This document shows positions 18,763-28,503 of a stretch of DNA of 37,317 bases, piece after piece. A model generated the notes under the pieces. It made no database searches. It was not told the DNA's origin and saw nothing but the letters and a program-made list of their open reading frames with translations. The number at the start of each line of letters is the position of its first letter. Position 1 is the first letter of the stretch. This DNA is from Chrysochromulina tobinii (lineage: Eukaryota; Haptophyta; Prymnesiales; Chrysochromulinaceae): contig JWZX01002250.1 in NCBI GenBank assembly GCA_001275005.1, positions 1 through 37,317 on the forward strand, written 5' to 3'. The translations under genes were made by a program, and so were the position numbers.

Positions 18763-20203
18763 ATGGGCCAGACACAGTCGGGCAACGGCAGCAGCGGCAA
18801 GCGCCCTGCCATCGACCCGGCCCACCTCCTCCCACGGCAGCTTCCGCTGAACTCGCAATGTGCGCATCGCATGCAAAGTGGCTTCCGTGGCATGCCCTCA
18901 CAGCCCCGCGTCCGCGCCCGCGATGCTTGACGTGCCCACCCGCCTTTTGCACTTGCAGGGGACCCGCGGACTATTAGGAAGATGGTGCTCGAACGAAAGC
19001 TTGCTCCATTCTTCAAGGGCGAGGACGACGCGGGAGGGGACAAGGAAGAGTGCCCCATTTGCATGCTGGTGAGCGCATCGGCAGCACATTCTGACTATTG
19101 AGCCGCCGCGTATGGAAGGCTACTCCATTCCCTTGTGCTCTCCTCATCCTCGCATCACTCAAGTGTCCCGTGCCGTCTGCTTCCCGACTGCCTCTCGTCG
19201 CAGTACTACCCCGGTGGGCTCAACCGCTCCAACTGCTGCAGGCAGGGCATCTGCTCAGAGTGCTTCCTGCAGGTGAGCCCGCGCGCCAACAGGACGGCGA
19301 GCTGCCCATTTTGCAAGAGGGAGAACTACGCCACCACCTTCCGTGGCCCGATGAACGCGGCTGAGCGCGAGCGACTTCAGGAGGAGGAGCAGCGTGCGAT
19401 CGAGGCGCAGATCGGGACGAGGGTGCGCGCTCGCGCGTGGCAGCGCCCGCGCGCCCGGATCGTCGTGCACTGTCCAGCCGAGCTGCGCGTGGCGGCTCGG
19501 CTCTCCCACGGGCCCTGCCACTCTTCGCGAAGCGCGCACTCGGCGGGTGCAAGCGTATCCCCACTTCCCCCTGATCTCGGAGTTGATCTCGGAGTTTCTC
19601 GTTTCGTCTCCCTCGGGCTGCGTCTCATCCCGTGTACCCCCCCTCCCACGCAGAATCGAGAGGAAAAGGCGTACCTCGACCGACTCGCGGAGCGAGGCAT
19701 GATGCTGCCACCAGGCCTTCTCTCCGGCTCCGACGCGCAGCCTATCCCCGGCGCCCAACGCATTTCCAGTCCTGCAGCCGACGCGGCCATTCACACGTCC
19801 ATCCACACGGCCGTGGGCCGCGACGGCTCGCGAGGCGCGTCGCTGGGCGCCACGCCACCTGGCGAGAGCCCGTTTACGTCGTTCACGGCGTCGCCCATGC
19901 GGCTCGCGACTTCGATCCACGACGAGGACGACGAGACCCAAACGCGATGGCTCGAGGCACAGCGGCGAGCAGCTGAACAAGCGATGCGCGGATCTCACAC
20001 GGCCTCGCCTCCCACCGTGCCGCTCCTCGACCGTCATCGCGCCTCCGAGCACTTGCGCGCGCAGCAGGCGAGGCGCGAGAGCCGCGAGAGCGCTGGCGCC
20101 GGCGAGGCGGCCGACTCGTGGCAGGACGAGCTCGAGGAGCTCATGCTCCTTGAGGCCATCCGCCAATCCCTGCAGGATGGGCAGCCGCGCGCTGGCAGCA
20201 GCA

Positions 20204-20241
<38 letters not shown>

Positions 20242-20916
20242 AGCGGCGGCTACGCCGGGAGCGGCGGCGGCGGCAGGGGCGAGGAGGACGAGGAGGACGA
20301 GGAGGATCACCAGCATGCGATGGGCGGCGGCGCGCGCTCTCAGCACGGTGCCCAGCATGCAAGTACTCCGCACAGCGCCCATCCGTGGGATCTCGCTGCT
20401 CAGCTCGCCGTGCACGTCGAACAGTCCATTTGGGGCGCCCAGCACAGCGCCCAGCACAGCGTTCAGCACAGCGCCCAGCACAGCGCCCAGCTTGGACGGG
20501 GACGAGGACGAGGAGCGTCCATGCGGGACGAGGACGCTCACGAGGACGCGAGGCAGATGGCCGCCTCGACGACCTTTGGGCTGGGCGCGATGGGGCGCGA
20601 GGGTCGGCCGGCGGTAGCGCGTGCCAGCCGCGCCGAGGAGGATGGTGACTATGACGAGGAGGACTATGGGGAGGAGGGCGAAGAGGGCGACGAGGCTGAC
20701 CATGAGGGTCCTCGTGAGCACGATTTGCCTCCACCCGCCGAGGGCGAGAGCGCTCACGAGGACGCTCTGCAGTTTGGCGGGAGCACCTTACGCGCACCGT
20801 CGGACGACGACGACCCCGAGCTGCAGCTTGCTCTCGCCCCTCTCACTGTCCATGCAGGAGCTTCATCATCAGCAGGAGCAGCAGCAGCAGCAGCAGCAGG
20901 TGCAGGTGCAGGTGCA

Positions 20917-20955
<39 letters not shown>

Positions 20956-21496
20956 GCAGCAGCAGCAGCAGCAGCATGAGCAGCAGTCGGCGGCATCGGC
21001 ATCGGCGCAGGCGGCGGGCGAGGGCGGCGAGGGCGAGCACGAGGATCAAGCTCAGCTGGCCGATCGTGTAACTGTCGCGCCGCTGCCGACAACATGGCCG
21101 CCGCCGCCGCCGCCGCCGCCGCTGCCGCCGCCGCTGCCGCCGCTGCCGCCGCCACCGTTAGATACGTCTATAGGCCCCTCAGGATCCCCCTCAGGACCCA
21201 AGCCTATCGGCGCCCACCCTGCGCGGGATGGGGCGCCGAGCCTAATGGCGTCAGGCCAATCCCTCTCCGCCGCCGCCAGCGTGAGTCCCCTGACTCCGCC
21301 CGCGGCCATCGGCGCGCCCTTCTCACCCACCAGCTCCGCCAACGGTGGCTGGACATCGACCGCCGCCGTAGACGCCGCAGTCAATGCAGGGATTCCAGCA
21401 GAGATTCCGGCGGAGATTCTGGCTGGGGTCGGAGGCCCCACGCCGCCAGATTCGCCTGAGATTCAGGTGGCCCGATCCAGCTCTATGGCTAGCTGA
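18763..21496 (+). CDS. SIP5/DA2-type RING protein with ubiquitin-interacting motifs
   Basis: Exons 18763-18877, 18959-19068, 19204-19422 and 19654 onward build a probable E3 ubiquitin ligase. It starts MGQTQSGNGSSGKR, a typical N-myristoylation signal. The joined segment DPRTIRKMVLERKLAPFF and the RING (ECPICML/YYPGGLNRSNCC, GICSECFLQ, CPFCKRENYATTFRG; Cys70, 73, 86/87, 92, 95, 109, 112) match SIP5 and plant DA2 proteins, as does EEEQRAIEAQI after it. A motif ELEELMLLEAIRQSLQD (about 20129-20179) resembles a ubiquitin-interacting motif. A second, DDDDPELQLALA, at about 20805-20840 breaks off. In that frame translation ends in poly-Ala at 20979. The frame one base on continues LSLSMQELHHQ, then Gln- and Pro-rich sequence, to a stop at 21496. 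Low-complexity Gly, His/Gln and acidic inserts fill the rest. Confidence 0.85.
18878..18958 (+). other. RING gene intron 1
   Basis: 81 bases, donor GTGGCT, acceptor CACTTGCAG, phase 1. Removal joins the myristoylated N-terminus to the conserved RKMVLERKLAPF segment. Confidence 0.75.
19069..19203 (+). other. RING gene intron 2
   Basis: 135 bases, donor GTGAGC, acceptor CGTCGCAG, phase 0. It splits the RING between CPICML and YYPGGLN, which are contiguous in SIP5/DA2 proteins. Confidence 0.92.
19423..19653 (+). other. RING gene intron 3 (in frame)
   Basis: 231 bases, donor GTGCGC, acceptor CCCACGCAG. It has no stop and is a multiple of three, so simple translation would hide it. Removal gives EAQIGTR/NREEKAYLDRLAERG. 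Confidence 0.75.
20203..20276 (+). repeat. GGC-rich tract (poly-Gly) in the RING gene
   Basis: GGC repeats encode a run of about 12 Gly and a further Gly/Ser stretch just after the first ubiquitin-interacting motif. Confidence 0.9.
20869..20980 (+). repeat. CAG-rich tract at the frame change in the RING gene
   Basis: CAG/GCA repeats with an embedded GTGCAG triplet run. In one frame they encode poly-Ala ending in a stop at 20979; in the next they encode poly-Gln that continues into long coding sequence. Confidence 0.85.
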
Positions 21497-22090
21497 AGAC
21501 GCGGCTACACCCCCGAGGGCGAGGGTGCTTGATGGAGCGCCGATTGCGCTGCGATGGCCCCACGCAGCTGGAAGATGGGCGGCTGTGGTGAGCGAGAGAG
21601 CGAGCGAGGGAGAGAGAGCGAGAGCAGAGCAGCATGCGAATAGAGGCCCACATCGATCATCGTCGGGATCATCGTTCTGGGGTCGAAATGCACTGGGCAA
21701 CCGTCCATTACTGTAGCAGGGCTGCCTCCTTGGAGAGGCCGGATCGCGTCGCTCTTGCGCGTGCACAGGCGGTTGTCAGGATCGCGTCTCCAGAGTGCGG
21801 CAGCTGAGATGATATGTGTGTCAGAGTCGTCTGAGTCTATCGTTCTGCAGGGAACGTCCAGTACACACAGGAAGCAGAATTGGCGAAACCACATGGACGG
21901 ATTAGTGACTGGAGTAGTACAAACCGATCACCGCGGCCGAGCACTACTCACGAGCACCAGCGGCAATGGAGTCGCTCAGCCACAGGACCGCCACGCGTCC
22001 AACGCTCACGCAGACCGCCTCTCGCTCATCGACCGGCTGCCGCACATCAACAACGCCACGGCCGCGCGCCTGATTTTCTAGGGACAGATA
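21497..22090. other. Intergenic region before the E2 gene
   Basis: Between two plus-strand genes. It contains a purine-rich GAGAGAGCGAG stretch at about 21593-21628. Just before the E2 start a frame ends in SLIDRLPHINNATAARLIF with a stop at 22081; it shows no domain and may be an upstream frame. No other gene seen. Confidence 0.4.
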
Positions 22091-22263
22091 ATGGCATCCC
22101 ATCCCGAACTCTGGACGTGCGCCTTTTGCACGTACTGCCACGAGGAGCCCAACGAGCTTTTGCTCCAGCGCTGTAGCATGTGCGAGGCTCCGCGCAGCGC
22201 CAAGGTCCCAAGGGCAGCCGCGCAGAGCTCATTTGCACACGGTGACGAGCAAGATGATGATGT

Positions 22264-22294
<31 letters not shown>

Positions 22295-22975
22295 AAGGAC
22301 GAGGAAGAGCACGGCGGCTTTGCTGACTGTGAAGATGAGGTGGCGGCCATCCGAGACGGAGGCGGCGGAGTCGCCGACGGTGCGCCCGATCCGACCTCTG
22401 CCGTCGAAAGTGCATTTGACCTTGCAATGGAGAAGGACCTTGCCAAGGCATTTGCAAACGGCGGTTCAGCAGCGGCGACCAAGGTGATCACCAAGGAGTA
22501 CATGCGGCTCATGAAACTTCAGACACGCGGCCAGAACGAGGGCATCGTCGTCTCCATGCCAGACGAGGCCAACGGGTATCGCTGGGCGGTGGCCGTGACG
22601 CCGCCAGACGACACGGCGCTCTTCAACGAGCTTCAGGCGTTTGCGTACAAGCACTCGGTGCCTGCGCACATCGAGATGGAGATGCTTTTCTCACAGGACT
22701 TCCCCATGAATCCGCCGTTTGTGCGTGTGCTCCGACCGCGCTTCGCCTTCCATACAGGCCACGTGACCCTTGGCGGCTCCATATGCATCGAGCTCCTCAC
22801 CTCCTCTGGTTGGAGCCCAGCATACTCCATCGAGTCGCTCCTCATCCAGCTTCGCTCTCTCTTCATCGTGGGTGAGGCGCGGCTCGATCCACTTCGACCG
22901 AACGTGGCCTACGGAGAGCAAGAAGCGCGCGAGGCCTTTCATCGCGTCGCTGCTCAGCACGGTTGGAGGGTCTGA
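22091..22975 (+). CDS. UBE2Q-like E2 ubiquitin-conjugating enzyme with RanBP2-type zinc finger
   Basis: A single-exon protein of 294 residues. The N-terminus is a RanBP2/NZF-type zinc finger (WTCAFC ... CSMCEAPR; Cys10, 13, 28, 31), a module that often binds ubiquitin or RNA. An acidic Asp/Glu run (about 56-74) follows. The C-terminal half is a UBC fold of the UBE2Q class: a helix around VITKEYMRLMKL, a sheet region with NPPFVRVLRPRFAFHTGHV, and the active-site segment GGSICIELLTSSGW with catalytic Cys233. SPAYSIESLLIQLRSLFI matches the helix after the active site. The common HPN motif is replaced by FHTGHV, as in UBE2Q proteins. The enzyme should carry activated ubiquitin; its neighbour on the same strand is a RING protein, but a working pair is only a guess. 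Confidence 0.9.
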
Positions 22976-23679
22976 ACGTCGCGAATGAAAGCACAGACGA
23001 CAGAGGTCGCCAGACGGAGCGTGAGCGCCCGTGATAACACGGACTGACGCTGCGCGGACATCAGTCTGTGTGCAGCCGGACTGGCGCAGCGCTGGTCACG
23101 TCGACTGCAAAGCGCGGCCAGACTGCCTGTAGCTGCGGGCTGCGGGCTGCGGGCAACCATCCTGAGTAAACATGCCTGAGGCAGAGGGCACCAGCATGGG
23201 AGCTCCCGACCGGGGAACGGGCGAGCGATTGGTGTCATCAAGCTACAAGCTTGCGAAGTATACATGTAGCTCCGAGGCATGAAAACACGGGTCTCGCCGC
23301 ACTTACTATACTGACTAAACTTTTCAGATATAATTCAGATATAAAACTAAGTCTCTAGTCTGGGCGGTCCGGCGCGGGGTCGGACGTAGCGGACGCTCCC
23401 ACCCGATCCCAGAACTCCCTTTGTTATTTCATGGCTCAGCATGCGGCGTATTTTTGGGGTATCGCTAAGGGTGCACTTTGGGAGCAGTTGCCGAGGCGCA
23501 GGGCTCCCAACCCTTAACCAACCCCTCGCCCAAACTCGGGTCAGCATTAACGGAGCTTTAAACGGAGCGCCCGCCTCAGTTAGGATTCGCAATCAGACAT
23601 CTGGAGTCCGCACTTTGATCTCCCAACCCGACGCGCGACGACGCGACGACTGCGCCCGAGTGCTCGTGGCTGAGAAGAG
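22976..23679. other. Intergenic region upstream of the cold-shock gene
   Basis: No gene seen. Small repeats are present: GCTGCGGGCTGCGGGCTGCGGG at about 23132-23153 and TTCAGATATA twice (about 23323 and 23333) in an AT-rich patch. The right part probably contains the promoter and leader of the next gene. Confidence 0.4.
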
Positions 23680-24684
23680 ATGATGGGCGAACCACAGCCG
23701 GGCATGCCGGGCGCGATGCCTACCAACCCGATGGGAGCGCCTCCGCCCGCCGTCATGATGCCCCCGACCGCCAACGGCCGCGAGCGGGGCACAGTCAGCC
23801 GCTGGACCGAGCGTGGCTTTGGTTTCATCACACCCAGCGGTGGCGGTGAGGACCTCTTCTGCCACTTCTCGAACATCGAGGACGGCAATAGCCTCGAGCC
23901 GGGGACGCTGGTTGAGTACGTGAAGATCTTCGACGACCGTAAGGGCAAGGAGCGCGCCGAGCAGGTCACGGGCGGAGTCACCGTCGAGCGCTATGGCACT
24001 GGATTTGCCGGCGGTGGTGGCGGCGGCGGCCGCGGCGTCTGCTTCGACTGGCAAAAGGGGCAGTGCACGCGCGGCGCCGCGTGCCGCTTCTCGCACGACG
24101 GCGAGGGCGGCAGCGGCGGCGGCGGCTTCGGCGGCGGCGGTGGCGGCGGTGGGGGCCACCGTGTGTGCTTCGACTGGCAAAAGGGGCAGTGCACGCGCGG
24201 GGACTCGTGCCGCTTTGCGCACAGCGAGCCTGGGGGTATGGGGATGGGCGGCGGCATGATGTTCGGCGGTGGAATGGGCGGCGGCATGGGCGGCGGCATG
24301 GGCGGCGGCATGGGTGGGGGCATGGTCGGCGGCATGATGGGCGGCTTCGGCGGTCAGGCCGGTACGCCCAACGCCCCCGGAAGCGTGCCCTATGCCCTCC
24401 CCAAGATTCCCCATTGTTGCTCACCGCCCCTTTCACCCCGTTCCCGCCCCGCGATCGCAGGCTACGGCGGACAGCCTGGCTATGGCGGACAGCCTGGCTA
24501 CGGCGGACAGCAAAATTACGGCAGCCAGGGTGGCCAGGGAGGCTACCCTGGGTACGGCGGCGGCGCTGCTCCTGGCGCCGGTTACGGCGTATCGCAGCCG
24601 GGTGCGGGCGGCTACGGCGCCCCCCAGATGCAGGGAGGCTACGGCGGATTTCCCGGCGGCGGCGGCGGCCAGGGGGGCTGGTAA
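23680..24684 (+). CDS. Cold-shock domain protein with two CCCH zinc fingers and Gly-rich tail
   Basis: The protein should bind single-stranded RNA or DNA. After a Pro/Met-rich start comes a cold-shock domain (about residues 36-98) with RNP1-like GFGFI (46-50) and RNP2-like LFCHFS (59-64). Two CCCH fingers of the C-x7-C-x5-C-x3-H type follow: Cys121, 129, 135, His139 and Cys163, 171, 177, His181. Their cores (CFDWQKGQCTRG) are identical, also in DNA, so one is a recent copy. A Gly-rich spacer, a GGGM repeat region and a GYGGQ/GGY tail complete it. A 99-base in-frame intron (24362-24460) interrupts the GYGGQ repeats; without it the protein has 301 residues. Plant and algal cold-shock proteins often pair this domain with CCHC fingers; CCCH fingers are less usual. 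Confidence 0.9.
   Translation: MMGEPQPGMPGAMPTNPMGAPPPAVMMPPTANGRERGTVSRWTERGFGFITPSGGGEDLFCHFSNIEDGNSLEPGTLVEYVKIFDDRKGKERAEQVTGGVTVERYGTGFAGGGGGGGRGVCFDWQKGQCTRGAACRFSHDGEGGSGGGGFGGGGGGGGGHRVCFDWQKGQCTRGDSCRFAHSEPGGMGMGGGMMFGGGMGGGMGGGMGGGMGGGMVGGMMGGFGGQAGTPNAPGSVPYALPKIPHCCSPPLSPRSRPAIAGYGGQPGYGGQPGYGGQQNYGSQGGQGGYPGYGGGAAPGAGYGVSQPGAGGYGAPQMQGGYGGFPGGGGGQGGW
24362..24460 (+). other. Intron of the cold-shock gene (in frame)
   Basis: Donor GTACGC, acceptor GATCGCAG with a C/T-rich run before it. It is 99 bases with no stop. Its translation (VPYALPKIPHCC) is unlike the Gly-rich surroundings, and removal gives an unbroken GGQAGYGGQPGYGGQ series. Confidence 0.82.
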
Positions 24685-25586
24685 GCGCCCCACGAAACGA
24701 AAAGAACTCGCGTGATGGTGGCCGCTCTCGCGTCCCTGCGGTGCAGCGAAGCGACCGACCCCCCACCCCCTCTTTCAACGGGTAGAGAGGGATGACGCAC
24801 GCGATCATGGAAGCTGCACAATCTGTCATCTGCGGCGTGCTCTCCCATCCAAACTGGAAAACAGGCCCCTGGACCGGCGATGTTCTCAACATGTAGGGTG
24901 TGTGTTTGGTCTGGCAGCGTGTGGGTGTGTGACACACCCTGTGTGAGGCGGTCTGAGGCGGTGAGACCTGAGGATCGAAGAGTGGGGGCGTATAGCGTGC
25001 CATAGGGAACGCGCGGGGGGCGAGCGAGAGGCGCGGATGCCCCCTGCTGGCGGCGCATGTGCGAGAAGGCGATACGATAGGCGCAATTCCAGCGGCCAGC
25101 GGCTAGGCCTAGCGTCCCGAATGTATAGCGCGGCACAACCTCGGGACGGGCGGGGGCCTGTGCTGCAGCCGTGTTACAGCCGTGTACAAGTACAGCTCGT
25201 ACTTTGCCGAAAGGTACCGGTGTCCGGTGCGCGATGACCGATGTGGGTGGTATGACTGATGTGATCAGATGGACGAGGGCGGTGAGGCTTGCGCGCGACC
25301 GTCTGTCCCAGTCCCGTCCGTCTCCGAGCCGAGAGCGTCGCGAGGGTCCTCCGTTGAAGGCTTCTCGTCAGGACGTCACTCTCCCCGCTTGTCAAGTCTG
25401 TGCTCTGGGGTTGAAAATGGACTTCCCCCGAAACTCGGAATGCCCACTAAGCGAAGTAGACTTCTCATGTTCTTCATAAACGACGACCCTGATGAATACG
25501 GAAGTCTGACTTGACTTGACATAACGGCGCGCGGCGAGCGCTCGGCGTCCACTCGACCCCACGGAACGTGTGAGTGGTCAGCAGCG
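24685..25586. other. Intergenic region upstream of the KDM5-like gene
   Basis: A 900-base stretch without a recognisable gene. It includes GTGTG-rich sequence around 24895-24945 and two units of the ACTTG repeat at 25506-25520, the reverse complement of the CAAGT repeat at 10540. It presumably holds the promoter of the next gene. Confidence 0.4.
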
Positions 25587-28120
25587 ATGCCGGACGACAG
25601 CAGCGACGATGATGACGACGTACCGTTCGCCAAAATCTTCGCGCAGCAGCACACCGCTCTGTACAGCCAGAGCAGCATCAGCAGTGCCGCAGCTGCGCCT
25701 AAGGCGGAGGCACCTCCCCCGGTGAAGCCACCTCCTCCCGCCTCTTCGTCGGGGGAGAAGAAGAAGAAGAAGAGCGCCAGCACTGAGCCGACGGCAGCCG
25801 ACACGCGCGAGGCAGAGAAAATGGCCATGTACATGCGCCAGTTCGAGAAGATGGAGGAGGCCGAACAGCGGCGGCAGCGATATGCGCAGATGAAGCGTGA
25901 GCGCGAGGTTGCCGACCCGTGCACTTGCGGCCATGCACGAGCGCGCCGGCTTCCCAAGCCGCTCGCGCCCGGTGGCCCACGCTGCCCACGCTGCACGCCG
26001 CTGGTGGCGCGGCCCATGGGTGCATCCAAGCCGATCGAGGGCAAGCCTCACGAGATCGTCGACGCGCCGCTCTTCTGCCCGACCGAGGAGGAGTTTGCCG
26101 ATCCGATGGCTTACATCCGTTCGGTCCAAGCGCAGGCGTACGAGTTTGGCATCTTCCGCATTCAGCCGCCACCCTCCTTCCGTCCGCCCAAGATCTTCCA
26201 TCGGCACCGCGACGCCGAGAACTATGGAGGCGTGAGTACGGCCGCCTCGCAGCCAGCCGAGGCCGACCTCGCCCCACCGCCACCGGCTGACGCGGTGGAG
26301 ACTGACGGGGTGCAGAGCGCCATCGACGCCGACGCCGACCACACGAAGCGCGCGAGACACAGTGCCGCAGCGGTGCCCTCACGCTCGGATGCGGCTGTGG
26401 TAGGGGATGCGCACGACCCTCAGCACGACGCGCACGGCGAGGACGCGTACGGCGAGCAGACTAGGCTTGGGAGGCGGCCCTCGGCAGCCGACTACACGCC
26501 CATCGGGCCTGAGGACTCCTTTGAGGCCCGGCTGCAGGCCATCAAGGCGCGTCCGGCGGTCGAGGTAGGCGGGCCGGCGGCCGGGTCGCGAGCGGGCCCC
26601 TTTATCTGCTCCTTCACGCATAAGTACGCGCGCTACTCGCTTGAACAGTACAAAGCTCTCGATGCGCAGCTTCGCGCGACCTGCTTCGCCCCGGTCGCCG
26701 CGGACGGCGCGGGCGCGGGCACGGGCACCACCGAGGCCGAGTGCCCGCCTCCATCGCCCGAGCAGGTGGAGCAATGGTTTTGGGACGGGTTGGCCTCCGA
26801 GAGCGAAGGGCGCATCCTGTACTGCAGCGACCTCGACGGCACGGCCTTCCCGCGCACAGGTACCTATGGAGCGCATCCATGGTCGCTGCAACAGCTCGCA
26901 GAACACGAGCGCGGGTTGCTTCGGTTCGTCGAGTACGCCATCCCGGGTGTGAACACGCCGATGCTCTATTTTGGGATGCTCTTCTCGATGTTCTGCTGGC
27001 ACGTGGAGGACCAGTACATGTACTCGACCTCGTACCTGCATGAAGGAGCGCCCAAGACGTGGTACGGTGTGAGCCCGCGCTACGCTGAGCGCTTCGAGCG
27101 CACCTTCTCCCGCGCGTTTGCGAGCAAAGTCGATGTCGACCCTGAGCTCTTCGTCAAGAAGGCGTCGATGGTGCCGCCCTGGCAGCTCCTCGATGCAGGC
27201 GTGCCCGTGTGTCGCGCCGTCCAGCAGGCCGGTCAGTTTGTGGTGACGCTGCCACAGGGCTACCATGCGGGCTTCTCGCATGGCTTCAATACGGCCGAGG
27301 CGGTCAACTTCGTGCTCATCGATTGGCTCTCGTACGCGCGGCTGCGCAGCCAGCCGGTACGACATGCAAGTGCTCACCACGGACGCCCCCCTCCCCTCTC
27401 TCTCCTCTCTCTCTTGCCCATAGGTATGCGGCCGCCGCAGCGAGCCGGTACGAGATGCTTGCCAAGGAGCCGGTCATCGACGTCGAGCAGATCCTCGTAC
27501 GCGCCTCGCATGCTGACCACTCTCCCGAGGTCCACGCCGAGCTCGCGCGCTTGGTGGCGGAGGAGCTTCGGCTACGTGATGAGGCGAGGCGCGAGTACGG
27601 CTGCGTCGACACCCCGATGGATCCCGTCGACAAGGAGGCTAACCTAGGCCGCTCGCCGCCGTGCGACGTCTGCGGGCGCATCTGCCATTTTGCATTTGCG
27701 CAGGCCAGCGCGGCGCATACCCGCGCGAGCCGATCCGGGCGAGATCCGGGCGAGATCGCGGCGAGATTCGGGCAGGGCCGCCAGCAGGCCTCGCCGGGTG
27801 CTGCTGGCGCGCTGCTCATCGTGTGCATGCATCATGTGCCCACCCTCTGTGAATCCCAAAGCGACGCCCACGGCAACGGCGCGGACGTGTTACTTCACCT
27901 GCGATACCTTGATGACGAGCTCGTCAGGATGGCGCAGGACGCTTGCAACGCAGCCCAGCGCAGGAAGCCTCATGGAACACTCACGCTTCCCAAGCCACTG
28001 CCTGCGGCCGCCGCGCTACCCAAAGCGGTCGAGAACGCCCTTCGCACGCTTGGCGAGGGGAAGAAGCGCCAGAAACGGCGCGCCGGGGGCCTCACGTTTG
28101 GGATGCAGTGTGTGATGTGA
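25587..28120 (+). CDS. KDM5-type JmjN/JmjC histone demethylase with C5HC2-like finger
   Basis: Exons 25587-27331 and 27424-28120 give about 813 residues. KDM5 enzymes remove methyl groups from histone H3 Lys4 with Fe(II) and 2-oxoglutarate. An acidic/Pro-rich N-terminus and a Lys run (59-62) lead to a Cys pair region (Cys112, 114, 133, 136). The JmjN domain is at about 160-200 (APLFCPTEEEFADPMAYI). The JmjC domain is at about 410-580, with iron ligands His472 and Glu474 (WHVEDQ) and His560 (YHAGF), and Lys490 in GAPKTWYG for 2-oxoglutarate. After the splice, YAAAAASRYEMLAKEPVIDVEQIL continues as in KDM5 proteins. A C5HC2-like finger (CDVCGRICHF ... VCMHHVPTLC ... LHLRYLDDEL) follows, but its middle is replaced by sequence made of an 11-base repeat. 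No ARID, PHD or FYR domain is visible. Confidence 0.9.
27332..27423 (+). other. Intron of the KDM5-like gene, with 5' copy of the next exon
   Basis: 92 bases, donor GTACGC, acceptor TTGCCCATAG, phase 2. Its first 36 bases match the first 35 bases of the downstream exon (27424-27458) at most positions, both starting GTA and sharing AGCCGGTACGA. Confidence 0.88.
27732..27775 (+). repeat. 11-base tandem repeat inside the C5HC2-like finger
   Basis: Four units of GATCCGGGCGA (two perfect, two with changes) run head to tail. The unit length is not a multiple of three, so gain or loss of one unit would shift the frame unless this part is spliced out. Confidence 0.9.
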
Positions 28121-28503
28121 GCGGGTGGTTCCGATGGGAGATGCATCCGAAGGAGGGTATCCGAAGGGGTGACGTGCCGCCGCGCACCCGTGCTGCGTGC
28201 TGCCGCCAGATGGCGCGCATGATCTGGCATGAGAGCGGACCAGAGAGGGGGCGGCCGAAGGAGTTATGGCAGGTGGGAGACTGATATTCATGCTGAGAAG
28301 GTGGACCGGAGAGCGGAGTCAGCATTCTCTAGAGCCGACTTCAGAAGGTGTTGTTAGGGTGAGTCCATGCCGCCCACACTCTCAGCTCTGACTCTTCGAG
28401 CAAATTGTCATGAAACGTACGCAGTGAAGATTCCCGAATAGAAGGAATTCGAGGAATTCGAGAGGCGAGATGGAATAGAAGATGCAGTTCGGGGACACCG
28501 AAG
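28121..28503. other. Intergenic region before the fasciclin gene
   Basis: No gene seen. GAATTCGAG occurs twice in tandem at 28446-28463, close upstream of the start codon. Confidence 0.45.

Noticed and set aside
19255-20757. 500-codon minus-strand open frame opposite the RING gene
   Set aside because: It includes poly-Ala from the GGC tract and crosses introns of the plus-strand gene; no domain is visible.
21755-22081. A small gene ending SLIDRLPHINNATAARLIF before the E2 gene
   Set aside because: No domain, no good start and it lies in the expected 5' leader; kept only as a remark.
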